The notes under the pieces are model-generated. The model saw nothing but the letters and a program-made list of their open reading frames with translations. It made no database searches and was not told the origin of the DNA. From Larus michahellis (taxonomy: Eukaryota; Chordata; Aves; Charadriiformes; Laridae): DNA of 64,000 bases. Shown one piece after another: positions 47,721 through 58,500 of the stretch (position 1 is its first letter; every line of letters begins with the position of its first letter). The stretch covers positions 5,027,967-5,091,966 of the forward strand of contig NC_133917.1 of NCBI RefSeq assembly GCF_964199755.1, given 5' to 3'. The position numbers and the translations under genes are program-made.

Positions 47721-48379
47721 AGGAGGTAAGGACGTGAGTGAGCAAGGAGGAAGCAATCCTGGGAGATGTGTTGTCCCCCCCCACCCCCCATATTTCCATC
47801 ATTCTGTGCTGCCCCGGAGCGGCGTCTCCCAGCTGGGGCTGGGGAGGGACCCCCAGTGCGGAGACCCGGCAGCTGCCCCCGTGCCCCCCGCCCGGCGGCA
47901 GCCTCAGGGACCGCTGCGGGCCGGGGGACCCCGCAGGCCCCGGCCCTTCGTGGCGCCAGGGGGATCCGGCAGCGCTGACCCTGGGCCGGGCGGGCCCGGG
48001 CTGGCAGGGAGCCGGGGCCGTGGGCCACGCACTCCCGCGGGAGCTGGCAGCGGGCCACTGGGTGAACGGATCCGGCCACGGATGGTGCCTCCTTCCCGGC
48101 TCCATCACCGGGAGCGGCTCCCGGGTGCCAGCAGCCCCGGCACGGCCCGCCCGGCCAGAGGCGGAAGGTGGAGCCCCCCCCGCCCCGCGGAAGCCGAGCC
48201 CCTCCAGCGCAGCCCCTGCTGCAGGCGGGGCGGGATGAGAAAGGGGCGGCCGGGCCGGCACTGGGGGGGCGGCGGGACGGGGGGAGCACGGGGACCCCCC
48301 CCCGGCCCGGCCGGCGGCCTCCGCGGGGCAGCCCCGGTAGCGGGACGGGGCTGCGGGACCGGCAGCGCCGGGCTCGGGG

Positions 48380-48990
48380 GACCGGCTCGCCCTCGGGTCC
48401 CGCCGCCCCCTCCCCGGGGACGCCGCGATGGCGGCGGGTGAGCGGGACGGGGCTCGCGCCGCCTGCAGGGCTCGCCGTCCGCCAGGGGGCGCCGCGTCCG
48501 CCGCCGCCTCGTCTGCAGAGCTGTGCACACGGCGGTGCCGCGCGGCGCGTCAACAGCGCCCCCTCCCGGCGAGGCCCGTACCGGGAGCCCGCAGCGCCGG
48601 CGGCCCCGCCGAGGCCTCCGCCCGCCCCGGCCCGGCGGGTTCCACGGCGATCGCGGCCTCGCTGCGGCCCCTCCGGGCCGGGCCGTCCCAGCGCTGCTTG
48701 TCGCCGGGGCGACGGGCGGCGCGCGCTACCGGTCCCCGTCGCCATGGATACCGCCCTGCCCACCCCCGCGGCCCCGCTTCCGGCCCGTCACCGTAGCTAC
48801 CGCCGACGTCACGCTTCCGGGACGTCACGGGCGGCTCGCGCAGCCGCCACCGCCTCCGCCGGGCCCTCACCCCCCCCCCCCCGGCGCAGGCAGCGGGGTC
48901 GGCGGCGTGTCGGCCCCGGGGCGGGCGCTCCCTCCCGCGCCGCCCGCCCGGCCACCTGTTCCTGGCTCGGTGCTCGCCCCCCGCCTTCCA
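48380..48990. promoter_or_regulatory. CpG-island promoter without an identified gene
   Basis: CpG-dense DNA with an ordered set of housekeeping-promoter motifs: ETS CTTCCGG at 48777-48783 and 48814-48820; CRE-like GACGTCAC at 48805-48812 and 48821-48828; YY1-like GATGGCGGC at 48427-48435, directly followed by a good donor context GGTGAGCG; and a CTCF-type motif at 48479. No recognised gene begins here; STAC3 ends about 0.4 kb away on the minus strand. Direction of transcription is not determined. Confidence 0.5.
48479..48492 (+). promoter_or_regulatory. Candidate CTCF binding site
   Basis: CCGCCAGGGGGCGC, one mismatch from CCASYAGRKGGCRS (G for A at position 3), within the orphan CpG island. 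Confidence 0.5.
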
Positions 48991-49351
48991 AGGACTCGTC
49001 CTGTCCCCGCGCCCCGTCACCTGTCGCCCGCGGCCCCTATTCGGGCCCCGCCGGGCCCCGCGCCAGCGCCCGGCCCCGGCTCTCCCGGGGATGCGGAACG
49101 GGGCCGGGGGGGGTGGTCCTGCCCCCTTCCCCTCGCACCGCCCGGGGCTGCGCGGATCCCAAGGGGGGTCGCGGGTGCCGCGTTGGGGTGGAGGGTCGGG
49201 GAAGGGGCCTGTACGGAGCAGGAAAGCGCCGGCGCAGCCCCCCCCCCCCGGCCCGGTCCGCAGCAGCTGGGGCCACCGGCAGCCCCGCCGTGACCCCCGT
49301 CCGCCCCCCCAGGAAATCCAAAGCGGGGCGAGCGCGGCGCTGGAGCAGACG

Positions 49352-49357
49352 TGTATT
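49352..49357 (-). terminator. STAC3: Possible STAC3 variant poly(A) signal AATACA
   Basis: Minus-strand AATACA about 340 bases downstream of the STAC3 stop. No canonical AATAAA or ATTAAA is seen on this strand between the stop and about 47.7 kb, so this variant hexamer is the best nearby candidate. Confidence 0.35.
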
Positions 49358-49696
49358 GCCGAAACCCGGGATCGCACAGCCCGGAGCAGCGGGGCAGGAC
49401 CGCGCTCACCCCCCCGAGGCACCCGCCACCTCGGGCGGGGGGGCTGGGCGGCCTCCAGAAGGAGCCTGGGGATGCCCCCTCCCTGCCCCCCGTGTCTCTG
49501 AAGGCACCAAAAACCCCACGGGGGAAACAGCCCACGAGGTGCCTCCCCCACCCCCGGCCCGGTGGAGACGGTCCCCACCGGAGACCCCACCGCCGCAGGC
49601 ATCGGGGAGAGGGGGGGCTGCTGTCCCCTCCCCATCCCCATCCCAGCCGGGGTCCGTCCCTTCCCCGGCTGGGGGGCCCTGGGACGCTGCCCCCGC

Positions 49697-52600
49697 TCAG
49701 ATCTCCTGCAGGAAGTCCACGGGGAAGAGCCCCACTTTGCGGCCGGTGGAGACTTTCACGTAACCGTTCACCTCCTCGCCCTTCTGCACCACGATCTGGG
49801 GGCGAGAGGGGCGCAGGTGAGACCCCCGGGGCCCCACAGAGCCGGGGGAAAGGCGGCAGCCCCCGGGCTGGGCAGAGGGGGTCCCGTCCCGGGGGGTGGG
49901 CGGTGTGGGGACGCTGTCACAGGCCGGGCAGAGCGTGGCCGGGGGGTGCCAGGGGGTGGCCGTGGGGTGGGGGGCTGCAGGTGGGGGCGGGAGGACCACG
50001 GGCTGTGACGGCGTGGTCCCGTCTCACCTGATCTTTCTTCAGCGTGATCTGCCCGATCTCCCGGTTGCCCACGAAGGAGCGGGTCACCTTGTGCACCCGC
50101 TCACCTGCCCGCACCCGGATGATGAAGTTTGGAGGGAAGTAGCCGACTTTTTCACCGATCTTCCCCTGAAAGAAGTCAGTGGATGGGTGTGAGGTGGGGG
50201 TTGGAGCCAACCTGTATGGCCTCCAGATTCCCCCATGACAAACAGCCTCTGCAGGTGGTGGCTTGGCCCGAGGACGCAGCAGATTTCGGGGGCTGTGTGC
50301 CCCGCAGAGTGCGATTTGCGCTCCCAGCTGACGTCTCCCTCTGCTTTAAGCTCTGCATCTTTCCCCTCTGTGCTTGTAGGACGCCAGCCTTACCCGCCAC
50401 CACTCCTCGTTGGAGTCATCCACCACGGTGATCTTCTCCCCTGGCCTGCAAAGGGAAGGCAGGGCTCAGTGTGAGGGGGGGGCGTGCGCTGCCCCGCCAT
50501 GGGAGACCCTGAGGTTGTCAAGGAAAATTGCCCTTCCCACAGCACTGGCTCCTAGAGCCCCGTGTCGGGGGAGGCTGAGGAACACGCACAGCCTGCGGGC
50601 TCAGGGACAGCCAGGTCCCGTGCGGGAACAGCTCTGCGTCAAGTCCGGGGGGCAAGAAATGAGTGGAACCGCATCAGGAGAAAGACCCGCAGCCTCGGGA
50701 CTGAGGCTGGTGCCCAGAGCCCGGGGGCTGGGAGAGCTGCCGCAGCCAGAGCCAGGGCCCCCGCTCCAGAAAAGCCACAAAACCCAAACCACAGCCAGCG
50801 TGGCTCTAATTTCTGCCCTCATTCATTCATTCGCAGACCTCTCCTGGCCGCAAGAGCCTCATAGTTGAGGCGAAGATTTCTCCCCCTCCCCACTGGACAC
50901 GCCACGTCCTTCCCCTCGTCACCCCTGTGCCCCCTACATGGCTGGGAACTTACGGGAAATCAAGGTCATCTTTCTCCAGGGCTTTGAAGCGATAAAGTGC
51001 CACAAAATAGTGAGACTGCAGGTAGCCACCGCGGATCCCTGGCTGTGGCTTCTTGTTCTAGGGGAGGAGGAAAGAGGGGTTGGGAACCCCAGAGAGGGTG
51101 AGGACAGCCCCGGGGAGCCCAGCAGGGAGATCCCTGCGGCCTCTGCCCAGGCTGCCGGGGGCCTTTTGGGCATAGGGTGAGGGCGACAGCCACCTTGTCA
51201 TCTGTTGGGCTCTTCTCAGTCTTCTTGTCCCCTTCAGAGGTGCCTGGAAATGGGAGGAGGGCGGTTACATCCCTCCTGGTGCTGCTCCCTGCGCTGGGAC
51301 CAGCTTCCTCCCGAGGGTCACCTGTGCCCACGTCAGTGAGGGAAGCAGAGTGCCCCAGGGTGGAGACCTGAACTGAAGACCCCCTTTTGCAGGGTCAAAC
51401 CCACCCCAGTGGGCCCCCCAAGTACAGTCTCCCCATCAGGCTCCCTCCCGGCCCCATGCTTGTGGCTGGAGCGCGTTCCCCCCCCAGCTCCTTGGCCCTT
51501 GTGTGCAGCCGGCCCCGCCGCCCTCGCAGCACTCACCGCCCTCGGCTTTGCCCCCTTCTGTCTTCGTGGCCTCTGGTTCCTCATCCATCATAGCAGCCAG
51601 AGGCTGCAAGGCACAGAGCTGTCAGGGGGTGCAGGGCGGGCAGGGAGGTGGGGGTGGCAATGGGGCGCAGGCTGTGCTGCTGGGACCCTGGGGCGTTCGG
51701 AGCGCCAGGCCAACCCCGCACTCACGTTTTTCTTGTCGTCCTGCCCTTTCTTGCGCTCCTTGTTGGCCATAATGACGCCCGTCCGCAGGGTCTCGAACAC
51801 AGGGTCGCTCCTGTTGGCTGCTGCTGGGGCATAGGGATGGCGAGAGGGGCTCAGCCCCAGGACGCGAGGAGATGGGGCACCCGGCGTGGGGGCGGCACTT
51901 ACAGAGCAGATCCTTGGCGCAGGCATATTGCTGGTCGCTGTAGAGGGGTGAGCTGTACGCCCGGCGGAACCCTGGGGGCTGGAAGGAAAGAGGAGGTCAG
52001 AGCGTTGACCGCCACCCCGACCCGTGGGCCCTCCCGCGGGGGCTGAGGGCAGAGCGGGTGGACCCCCCCGGCAGAGGGTGAAGCCGGGGTTCATCCCTCG
52101 GACCCAGGACGGGAGGTGGGGCATGGCGCCCCGGTGCTGCCCACGGGGACCGAGCCGGCCGCTCCCCGCCGCGGTGCTTCGGCCTCCCCCGCGAGGTCGT
52201 GCCCCCAACCCCGGGGCCGCTGGAACACTCACGATTTTGCCGAAGCAGCGCTGCATCTCCACGTAGGACTGGCAGTGGTGGTGGATGTTAGTTTTGCAGT
52301 TCTTGCACCTCAGGCCAAATTTGTTGTTGACTGGCGGTGGGGGGGCAGGGGGGTGGAAAGGAGAGGCAATGTGACACTGCAGCTGCGGGGACGGCTGGGC
52401 TGGAGCCCTTGCCAGCCTTGGCCCCCAGCCCTCGCCCTGAGCGTGGCCCCCAGCCCCAGCCCCCTCAGGACTCACGGACAATCATGCGGGCACAAACATC
52501 ACAGAACTTGGGCTTTTTGAAGTAATGATCTTTGAACTTGTGGGGTTTGTCATTGACAAGTTTCTGGGGCTCGGGAGGGGGCTCAGGCTCTTCCTCCTCT

Positions 52601-53199
52601 TCCTCCTCTTCCTCCTCCTCATAGATGTAGTAGATGGGTCCCCCTGAGGGGCTCACCAGCTCCCCGTTGGGCTGCGGCTCTGGCGCCGTCTCCTCCTTGG
52701 GCTTTCGCTGGAAAAGTTGCTTCAGCTTCTGTAGCTGCCGGGGCAGGAGAGGATGCATTGCACATGGCAGACACGTGGGGTGAGGCAGGCGGGCAGAGAA
52801 GCCGGTGCCTGGCTCCTGCCCCTTTGCTCTGACCTAGAGACTCCTTCTTCCCCAAGTGGGAGGACACCACAGACGTCCCGGGGCAGAAACGCTGCGAGGA
52901 CAGGGACTCTCCTGGCCCCGTGAGGTCCCCACAGAAGGAGAAACTGTGACTCCTGAGCACCACGTGGATGTGGGCACCCCAGGGAAAAGCCAAGCTGGGA
53001 AATGGCCACCCAGTGCCCTGCCGGATCAGGAGCCCACGGGGCATCGCCGGCCCCACAAAGACTCCTGGGGCTGACGATGGCAGGAAGGTGGCTTCCCCTA
53101 GCCACCCAAGCTGCCCTGTGGGCACCCACTTACCCGGCTCTTGGGTTTCCCACCTGAAGCAGGTGAAGCCGGTGGCTCTGGCACTTCCTTCTCTGTCAT
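49697..53199 (-). CDS. STAC3: SH3 and cysteine-rich domain protein 3 (muscle E-C coupling adaptor)
   Basis: Cytosolic adaptor that links the L-type calcium channel CaV1.1 to the ryanodine receptor in skeletal muscle. Eleven coding exons on the minus strand: 53199-53134, 52734-52476, 52330-52233, 51978-51903, 51823-51726, 51603-51537, 51243-51194, 51057-50954, 50445-50394, 50165-50028, 49795-49697. All GT-AG and in phase; 368 aa (human 364). Order of parts: start [18 protein letters not shown] followed by an 11-glutamate run (61-71); C1-type zinc finger at about 87-141 ([17 protein letters not shown] ... [21 protein letters not shown]); a linker with [18 protein letters not shown]3-1 at about 254-308; SH3-2 at about 313-368. 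The tryptophan pair EEWW is intact; W288 should correspond to human W284, altered in Native American myopathy. The first, non-coding exon is upstream. Confidence 0.96.
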
Positions 53200-55199
53200 G
53201 CTGTGAGGGGAAAAGAGAGATGTCGCGTTGGCCGGGGCTGTTCCCACTGTGGGTGCCCGGGGGGAGGCAGGAGAGCCAGACCTTGCTGGATGGGAAGCAT
53301 CTCCTGCCCCAGCAGCATCCCCCCACTGCCCTGCCTGCGGCTCCTGCCCCAGCAAGGGCCACTCCTGCTGCGGGCGAGTCCTGGGGACGCGGGGGACCCG
53401 CTGGGCCCTGCGGCGCAGGCTCCCAGCCCGGCGTGCGCAGCACTGCTGCTTGCTTGGTGGAGGTGGTGCCAAGCGCTGTGAGCCAGACCCCGGGCTACCT
53501 GCACGTGTCCGTCTCTGTCTAGACATCTCCATCTCACTATTAAACTGCAAATGGTGCCATTCTTGGCCCCCTAGAACAAGCACACCTGTGACGCTTGTCT
53601 GGCGTCCCCGCACAGTCCTGCTTTCTTCTCCATAGAAGCCCCATGCTACCGTCGGGGCAGGATCTGCTCCTGCATCCCCCAAAACGTGCCCGATTCCACC
53701 TTTGACTGTTAACCATCCCCATGGTCCTTCTACCCAGACATCACTATTTTTGGTGATACCTAACACGAGGCCTCCCCATGCCCCCACGGAAACCAACCAG
53801 GACCACCATCAGGGAAACAGCGATGGGGGCTGGGGGGTCCTGGGGCAAGGGGTGCTGCAGCAGCAAAGAGCCCTGGGGTCTTGCAGCGACGTGGGTGGAG
53901 CAGGGGCCCACGGGGGTTGGTGACCACGATGAGAGGGAGCCGCACGCGGAGACACACTTACCCTGTGTTTGCAGCTCTTGTCCTGCGATGAAAAACCCCG
54001 CAGAGGGTGGCCGACGTTGGGTCCCCGTTGGCTGCAGAGCCCCCAGCCCTCCGTGCCGGGTGCGCAGGGAGGGGGGCAGCCGCCCCAGTGCCGTGGAGAG
54101 CGGGAGTGACAGGCCAGAGGGGAACCGACAGCTGAGCGCTGGCGGAGGCTGACGCCGAGAAATTGGAGCCCATGCATGAGCCGGGAGGGGAGCGGGGTGG
54201 AGAGGAGCCACTGGCTATTTGCGTTAGTGGGTTGCTGGGTGTCACAGGGGCCCACCCACCCCCTGGCACGAGGCCGCCGCGGAGCCGGGGCACACCGAGT
54301 GCTCCAGCCTTGATGTCTCGTTTGCTCTCGCATTTGAGGCCCCTGCAGCTGGGAGGGGAGAAGGGGAGAGAGGCAGCGGTGTGGTCTCTCATGGCGCAGC
54401 TCTCGTGGCCGCCCCGTAGCCTCTGGCAGCAAATCCTGCTGGTCCGCTCTCCACTGAGACAGAGACCTGCCACGGAGCAGGGAACTGGGGACCCCGTTGC
54501 TATCATGCTGCCCTGCAGCGGGTGCCGGGTCCCTGCAGCTGGACAGGCACCCAGTGCCAGCGTCCCCGCACCCGTGCCCCTGCCAGGTGGCCGGTGGCAG
54601 TGGAGCAGGACTTTGCACCAAGGCGGGGGCTGAAGCCCCCCCCTGGCCTTCCAGGCAGCTCTTACCTCTCCACGGGCACCTGCTCCTGAAGGTGCATCCA
54701 GATGCTGCAAGAGGCTCCAGCTGCCACGATGAGGGTGGTAGGGTGGTGCCAGCCCAACTCCTGCACCCGCGGGGCAGGAGGACACACTGACACCCGCACC
54801 CATCAGCTCAAGGGCTGCTCCCCTGTAATCAGGAGGAGCATGTCGCTGCATCAGGGAATGCAGCCGGGGACACCCCACGCCCCCATTCTTGCCATTGCAC
54901 AGCTGCATGGGGCCAGCGGCTGGGAAAAAAGGCTACCAATATCTGAAGGCGGGGGGAGGGGGGCAGGACCAGCCCCAGGTCAAAGTGCTCGGCGCTCTTC
55001 TCCCAGTCTCGGCTCCCAGCCTTGGCAAGCCCTGAGCTCGCGGCCCTTGTAGGTGCCAAGCACGGGGGCAGGACCGGGGCAGGAACACATCACCCTGCAA
55101 GCGCCCCTGCGGCTCCCTGGTCGTCACCTCCCCCTGCAGAGGCAGCACAGACAGCCCCTAGCACTGGTACTGGCGGAAAACGGGAAAGCAGCGTTAAAG
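53200..55199. other. STAC3-R3HDM2 interval
   Basis: About 2 kb holding the STAC3 5' flank and otherwise ordinary GC-rich unique sequence. No further exon or repeat recognised. Both neighbours are on the minus strand, so this separates the R3HDM2 3' end from the STAC3 promoter. Confidence 0.5.
53962..54200 (-). promoter_or_regulatory. STAC3: Probable STAC3 non-coding first exon and promoter
   Basis: A strong minus-strand splice donor (ACAGG then GTAAGTGTG) at 53962/53961 would splice to the acceptor before the coding exon that ends at 53134. E-boxes CAGCTG at 54129-54134 and 54346-54351 suit a muscle-specific gene controlled by MyoD-type factors. The upstream exon limit is a guess. A second possible donor lies at about 54665. 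Confidence 0.4.
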
Positions 55200-55560
55200 T
55201 GATGGACAAGTTTTCTTTTTATATTTAAAAACAACCCCCCAAATAAAACAAAACCAAAAATACCCCCCAAATAATAATCAGATTAAATAAAATGTGCAGT
55301 GAACATACCAATCAACACCTGTATGTGCGGTTCAACACAGTGCTTAACAAAACAATATACACAGGGTAAGGTGGGCGGGCACGGGCATCACTCCAAAAAT
55401 AATAATAATAAAAAAAAAAAAAAATCAATTTCTCGTCTCTTAATTATGTCCATATAAATATATCCAGGAAGGAGGGTGAGAGGAAGGGAGGGCAGAAAGG
55501 AAGAGAGAAGGCAGAGGGAAGTGCCCGCAGTCCAGTGTGCTCTGTGCCCATGCGTGAGCC
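55200..55560 (-). other. R3HDM2: R3HDM2 3' untranslated region
   Basis: AT-rich sequence downstream of the R3HDM2 stop on the minus strand, including a 15-base A-run (plus strand, 55411-55425). No canonical AATAAA on the minus strand; the variant AATATA at 55225-55220 (with an overlapping TATAAA) is the likely signal, ending the transcript near 55200. Confidence 0.55.
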
Positions 55561-58500
55561 CTACTGTGAGCTGGCACGCTCCAGCACCCGCAAGTCGTAG
55601 TTCTTTTTGGCCACACGCAGCTTGAAGCGGCTGAGGGAGTTGTTGAGGCGGAGGGAGGCATTCTGGGCGGCCAGCGGGCTGGGGAACACGGCCACGATGG
55701 TGTATAAGGCAGCGAGGTCACTGTGCCTGCCGTTCTCTGGAGTCCCGTTGTTGTCCCCGCCGCCCCCATCTCCATGGCGCCCCTGAGTCTCTTTGAGCCA
55801 CTGGATTTTGGCACCAGCCATGGCGAGCTGGGTGAAGAGCTTGTCAGCCTCTGTCCGCGTGATGCCCTCGGGCAGGTCTGTCACCTCCAGCACTCGGCCC
55901 AGCACTGCAGTGGAAAGACAGCACGTGTCAGACCCTTGGGTAGCACCAGCACAGCAAGAGCTGCTGAGCGCGCTCCTCACCAGCCAAGCCCTGGGCTCGC
56001 AGAAGTCACCTCTACTTTGCCCATGAAAGCAGCACTTCGCTAAGCTGCCCCCTCGTCAGGAATGTACCTTTTTACGCCCGTCACTTCTTTCCCCTCAAAC
56101 TGCCCCTGCCATTCTGCTCCCTACAGTGCCCCATCCCGATCCTTTCTGATGCCCGCATCCCGGTCCCCGCACGGCCTGCTTCGAGAGGAGACTGGTCTTT
56201 CCCATTTGCCCAGGGCTCCAGCAACACCAGCTCCTCCTCGCTTCCTTTGGCTGGGCTTGGCTTTTCAGTTAGGGCTTTCCCGGGTGCTCTGCCCCCTCTT
56301 CCTCCCCTCATCCTTGGGTACCAGGATCAGGAGCTAACCCAACTCTCCTGGCCTCCGTTCCTGGAAGGGAGAAAGACAGGCGGCAGCCATGGAGGCAGCT
56401 GACATGGGCGGATCCTGAGTGTGACACTGCCCTGCGTGCTTCCCCATGGGGAGGATCCCCGTGTGCGCCCAGGACCGCGTCATGCCAACCTCTTTGCCTC
56501 TGCTCTCTGGTACCCAAACGCTTCTGCTGCCTCCTGGCTCCAGCCCTGGCTTTTGGGCTTAGCGAGGGCCGGCTGAATGGATTCTTTGCTAATATTAACG
56601 TGGCATGTAATGAACGTGCCAGCCGCCGGGACGGGGGCAGCTCTCCGGCAAGCAACTCTTAAAGGGCCCCCTGCAACCAGCTGCTGGTGGTGGCGGTGAC
56701 GTGGGGGACAAGGCTGAAGCCTCCGGAGAGCCAGCGAAGACCACCTCCCTTCCAGGCCGTCTGGCTCATGCCCTACGATACAGGTCTTGTACTGCTGCGC
56801 AGAGAGGCCAGACGTGTGCCTCTCCTTCCCTCCCTGATGACCAAGCGGAGACCCCCGGGTTGAGGAACAGGGTGTCCCTTCCCCTTTTGGGGGAAACGAT
56901 CCACTGGGGATTTCAGCCCGCACAGCCAGCCCTGGAAGACCCCGAAGTCCTTTATAAAGATGAGGGCTCTGCAGCCCCTGGTCCCGCTGGGAAATGGAAG
57001 CATGAGAGCGAAGGGTCACTTGGGAAGGCAACAGTGGGAAAAAGATGTCAGGGGTCTGGACACTCACTTTCTGCTGACAGAGAGGAATAAAATCCCGGGA
57101 GTTCTGCCAGCTCCACCTGCCCCATCATTTCAACCTTCACAGAGGCAGGAATAGGGCCCAGGTGTCCTGGTGCTCATCACCGGCTCCCCAACAATTTCTC
57201 CCCACTCTTCCTCAAAAGCTTTGCTCAGTGCAGGCAGCGTTTACTGGGCTCCTGAGCAAGCCCCGTCCTCCCGCATCCCCATGGGAACGGCCGCCCGGGA
57301 CCGGCTGTGCTCCCCCCGGCCAGTCCTCACGGGGCTGGGGGTGTGGGGTGTTTGTGTGGGGGAGGTGGTGGCAGGTAGGAACCGCTCTCCACAACCACCC
57401 CAGCAACGGGTTCTGTGGGATGCTGGCGTGGGCAGAGATGGCATCTGGAGATGGCCAATGCTGGCTACGCCCACGCAGTGGGGACTAGTCAGAGGGCAAA
57501 GGAGGAACTGCTTGAGGAGGGTCACTTGCCTACATCACTTGTCCCAAGGTCAGTGGATGCTGACTTGAGGGCCTGTCTCTTGCTCCGGTTTCCATGTTTC
57601 ATTCCAGTCTGCCCCTTAAAGAATAAAAACAATAGCGTGTCACCCGAGGAGACACTGTGGCCTCACGGTGCCTACAGAGCATCCCGGGAGCCGGAGGGGA
57701 GACCGAACTTGCCTAGGCCATGTCTGTGAAGGGAAATGAGGACACTTGGATGAACCTTGCACCCCCTGGCACCTTTGGGGTGACCCCACGCTTGGGCAAA
57801 TTAGATGAGATCAAGGCACGGCCACGGTTCCAGGACACTCAAAGGACTTGGGGCTGACGCTGCTTCTGGGCAAAGCTGGGGGCAGGATGAAATTTTAGCC
57901 CAGTGCCAGGCTCTAGGGAAATCCGTTTCCAACGGCAGCTCTGCCGGACGGATGGCGAGAGCGTGGGGTAGGCGGATGCTGCCTCATCGAGGGGTGTCAA
58001 GCACAGGGCAGGGTGTGAGACCCGCTTCTTAACCACCCCCAGGACCTGCCCAGAAAGGGGTTGCCCGGGGGGGAAGGGGGTGGTCTCGCTCTGCTCCCAG
58101 GACAGTGAAAGCGTGGGTGGGCGGGGGTTTGGGCCAATTTTACCTGGTGTGCATTGTAGTTGGGCTGGTTGTGGAGCAGCGGTGGGGGACAGATAGACAG
58201 ATTATACTGCAGCGGCTGGCCCAGCAATGAGTAGCGCCCATCACCTGTGAAAGGAAGCAAATGTTTGTAGGGCTCTGAAGAAATCCCGGAAAAGACCCAC
58301 CGCTGTGCTGTCCCCACTCCTTTCCCTTACCTTGTGCCGGGCCCATGGGCCGGGGGAACTGTGTGAGGACAGGGAGGGGGCTCAGCCCCGTGCAGACACT
58401 GTTGAGGTTGGTGACAGGAGACGGTGTCGGGGACTGGGTGGGGGACGTGATGGGGCTGTTCAGCTGGGTGCTGGCCTGGGGGAGGGAGAGCGTTAGACAG

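Larger units (their letters stand above)
35961..49350. other. Gene-poor interval NDUFA4L2-STAC3
   Basis: 13.4 kb in which I recognise no coding exon. Contents, each listed separately where distinct: AT-rich islands, CA/CG alternating minisatellites, a CpG island with a CTCF-type motif, one CR1 LINE fragment and a second CpG island with strong promoter motifs. In mammals these two genes are, as I recall, only a few kb apart, so the interval is relatively large here. Confidence 0.55.

Noticed and set aside
47705-49763. Long overlapping open frames in both directions through the CpG island at 47.7-49.8 kb
   Set aside because: Compositional by-product of very high GC; no recognisable domain. The promoter motifs are kept as a finding, but no protein is claimed.
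53962-54620. Protein-coding use of the STAC3 upstream region
   Set aside because: The ATG at 53199-53197 gives the family N-terminus MTEKEV; upstream open frames on the minus strand show no conserved residues, so the exon is treated as non-coding.
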